Positions 61,847 through 64,000 of a stretch of DNA of 64,000 nt are shown here, in pieces. The stretch's first letter is position 1; each line of letters begins with the position of its first letter. The position numbers were made by a program, and so were the translations under genes. The notes below the pieces were generated by a model that did not search any database, had not been told where the DNA came from, and saw only the letters and a program-made list of their open reading frames with translations. Origin of the DNA: Cryptomeria japonica (Eukaryota; Streptophyta; Pinopsida; Cupressales; Cupressaceae); NCBI RefSeq assembly GCF_030272615.1, contig NC_081406.1, positions 463,910,072 to 463,974,071 of the forward strand, read 5' to 3'.

Positions 61847-64000
61847 CTAAGTCTCTACCGGTGGAGGTAAGACTCCAAGCTGATCTCTGAGATACTCAAA
61901 AGTTTCCTTAGGCAAAGGTTTTGTAAAAATATCTTCAAGCTGTTCTTTATTATTCACATAAACCAATTTTATCTCCTTTTCTTCAACTTTTTCCCTTAGA
62001 AAATTCAGTTTGATAGAAAAATGTTTTGTTTTAGAATGTAATACTGGATTCTTAGAGATATCAATTGCTATTATGTTATCACAATATATAGTAATAGGTT
62101 CCTTGCATTTTACCGTAAGTAAAACCAATCGTTAAAAGATACTTATCCAATCTTGCATACCAAGCTCTTGGAGCTTGTTTTAATCCATACAGAGATTTTC
62201 TTAATCAGCAAACCATATCATTGTCATTTGTCAAGGAAAATCCATCAGGTTGTTCAATATAGACTTCCTCTTCAAGATCTCCATTCAAAAATGCACATCT
62301 GATATCCATTTGATAAACTTTGTAATCCTTGTGAGCTGCAAAGGCCAAAAATAATCTAACTGCCTCAATTCTGGCTACCGGTGCAAAGGTTTCATTGTAA
62401 TCAACTCCTTCTTTCTGAGAATATCCCTTACACGCTAGTCTTGCTTTATTTCTGACAACCCTACCATCTTCATTGAGTTTGTTTCTAAATACCCATTTGG
62501 TTCCAATTACATTTTTATTTTTAGGCCGGGGAACTAATGTCCAAGTATTATTTTTCTCAATTTGTCCTAATTCTTCTTCCATAGCTTTAATCCAAAATTT
62601 ATCTTCACATGCCTCATTGATAGATAATGGTTCAATTTGAGAAATAAGACATACCTCTTCATTTGCCAATCTTCCTCTTGTCATGACTCCTTTAAATTTG
62701 CTTCCAATTATCTGATCTTCATAATGATTCAGTCTTACATACCGGGGTGTCTTAGTCTGTTGTTGCTCTTCAATTACTATGGAATCCTCTGATGATGCTG
62801 GAGTAACTGGATCATCATTCTGTACTGGTGGATTTATTGTTGGTTCATTTGTCATAATTTTTGTTACCGGTTCAGAGTCTATATACCTTGAAGTTCCTCT
62901 GAATTGTTCATCAATCTTTACATTTGTACTCTCAACAATTTTTTGTAATCTTTTATTAAAACATCTATATGCTTTACTCTTAGATGAATTACCAAGAAAT
63001 ATTCCTTCATCACTTCTAGGATAAAACTTGCCAATATACTCATCTCTTCTAATATAACATTTACTTCGAAAAATTCTGAAATACATAAGAGTAGGAGTAT
63101 TACCAAACCATAGTTCATGAGGGGTCTTACCGGTTTCACCTTTGATGTGAACTTTGTTGAATGTATAGACAGCAGTACTTACTGCCTCTCTCTAGTACAC
63201 ATGTGGTAGATTTGCTTCTAATAACATTCTATTGTGGTGTCTGAGGTGCTGATAATTGTCTTTTGATTCCATTTACTTCACAGAAGGTATTAAAATCTCT
63301 AGATGTGAATTCTCCTCCTTGATCTGATCTTAAACATTTAATTTTCTTACCAGTTTCATTTTCAGCCATTGCTTTGAATAGTTTGAACTTCCCAAGTGCT
63401 TCTGATTTTTCTCTGAGAAAAGTAACCCAACACATTCTAGAATAATCATCAATAATTAGCATGAAATATCTATCACCTTGTAAGCTTTTAGTTCTAGCTG
63501 GACCACATAAATCAGTGTGAATTAAATTAAGAGCATTATTGGATTTTTCTAGAATACTTTTGAAACTAGCTCTAACCTGTTTTCCAAATTGACATTCCTT
63601 GCAAATTGTATTCTAAGGTTTCACAATTTTAGGTAGATCTCTAACTACCCTAGAAGTACTAATTTTTACCATGCAATCAAAATTTACATGACATAGTCTT
63701 TTATGCCATAGCCAACTTTCATCTATATGAGCAATTAAACATGTCTTTTCACTGTTATTCAAATGAAAGATATTACCTCTAGTCTGATTACCGGTTGCAA
63801 TTTCCAAACCAGTTCTATTCATGATTTTACATTTTCCATTTTTAAATTGTAACTGAAAACCTTTCTCAACTAATTGACCGACACTTAAAAGATTATGTTT
63901 TAATCCTTCAACATAGTAGACATTGTCAGTGTTATGTTTACCATCAAGAGATATTGAACCCTTACCTTTGATTGAACAGGCTTTGTCATCTTCGAATCTT
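61847..64000 (-). pseudogene. Copia pol polyprotein, broken and partial
   Basis: From the window edge inward: the region after the protease (YYVEGLKHNLLSVGQL), gag-pre-integrase with the HHCC zinc site (LWHKRLCH, then CKECQFGK), the integrase core with HTDLCGP and RSDQGGEF, then RT (63086-62130) with [11 protein letters not shown] and [18 protein letters not shown], and an RNase H end (CDNIIAIDISKN, IFTKPLPKETFEYLRDQLG). Breaks: TAG at about 63613, loss of the third catalytic integrase residue (Glu) near 63240, TGA at about 62205, and a deletion near 62115 that joins the RT middle to the RNase H end and removes the YVDD box. Confidence 0.87.

Larger units (their letters stand above)
60527..64000 (-). 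mobile_element. Ty1/copia LTR retrotransposon (runs past window end)
   Basis: In plus-strand order it has the 3' LTR (60527-61500), polypurine tract (61501-61513) and pol on the minus strand (61847 to 64000 and beyond). Pol order on the minus strand is protease end, gag-pre-integrase, integrase, RT, RNase H, which is the copia order. Deletions in integrase and RT make this copy defective. It inserted into the last exon of the unknown gene-like locus. Confidence 0.88.

Overview
This window looks like intergenic DNA of a large plant nuclear genome, most likely a gymnosperm (conifer). The evidence is L1-type LINEs with a plant ORF1 domain (DUF4283) and a C-terminal RNase H, Ty1/copia sequence, initiator-Met-type primer binding sites, a plant-only GeBP/DUF573 domain and very AT-rich non-coding DNA. 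The conifer assignment is inference. I found no gene that is clearly intact. Almost all the DNA is transposable elements at different stages of decay, plus three decayed host-like coding loci.

Region 1-33758 is a four-level nest, solved from target-site duplications (TSDs). Element A is a minus-strand LARD-like LTR element: about 4.4 kb LTRs, a 3.5 kb internal region and no recognisable coding. It spans from before the window to 33758. Element B, a related element (6779-29219), sits inside A's internal region with TSD TTACA. A solo LTR of the same family (15058-26358) sits inside B's right LTR with TSD CCACA. A 7.1 kb plus-strand L1 LINE (18425-25550) sits inside that solo LTR with a 17-bp TSD.

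Region 33759-39152 has a broken intronless GeBP/storekeeper-type (DUF573) pseudogene on the plus strand, an unrecognised broken reading frame on the minus strand, and AT-rich DNA with tandem repeats. Region 39171-47364 is a second L1 LINE on the minus strand (8.2 kb, 18-bp TSD). It is related to the first but has a mutated RT catalytic Asp.

Region 48054-49583 is the 5' part of a third, distinct LINE. It is cut off by LTR sequence (49584-50408). Next is a minus-strand LTR element (50409 to about 56040) with two gag zinc knuckles and a long decayed ORF of unknown function, but no visible pol. Region 57543-60526 is a decayed multi-exon gene-like locus with recognisable splice sites. Its last exon is broken by the LTR of a minus-strand Ty1/copia element (60527 to beyond 64000) whose integrase and RT carry deletions. 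The gag-plus-unknown-ORF element and this copia element have matching polypurine tracts and LTR starts, so the first may depend on relatives of the second for mobility (inference).
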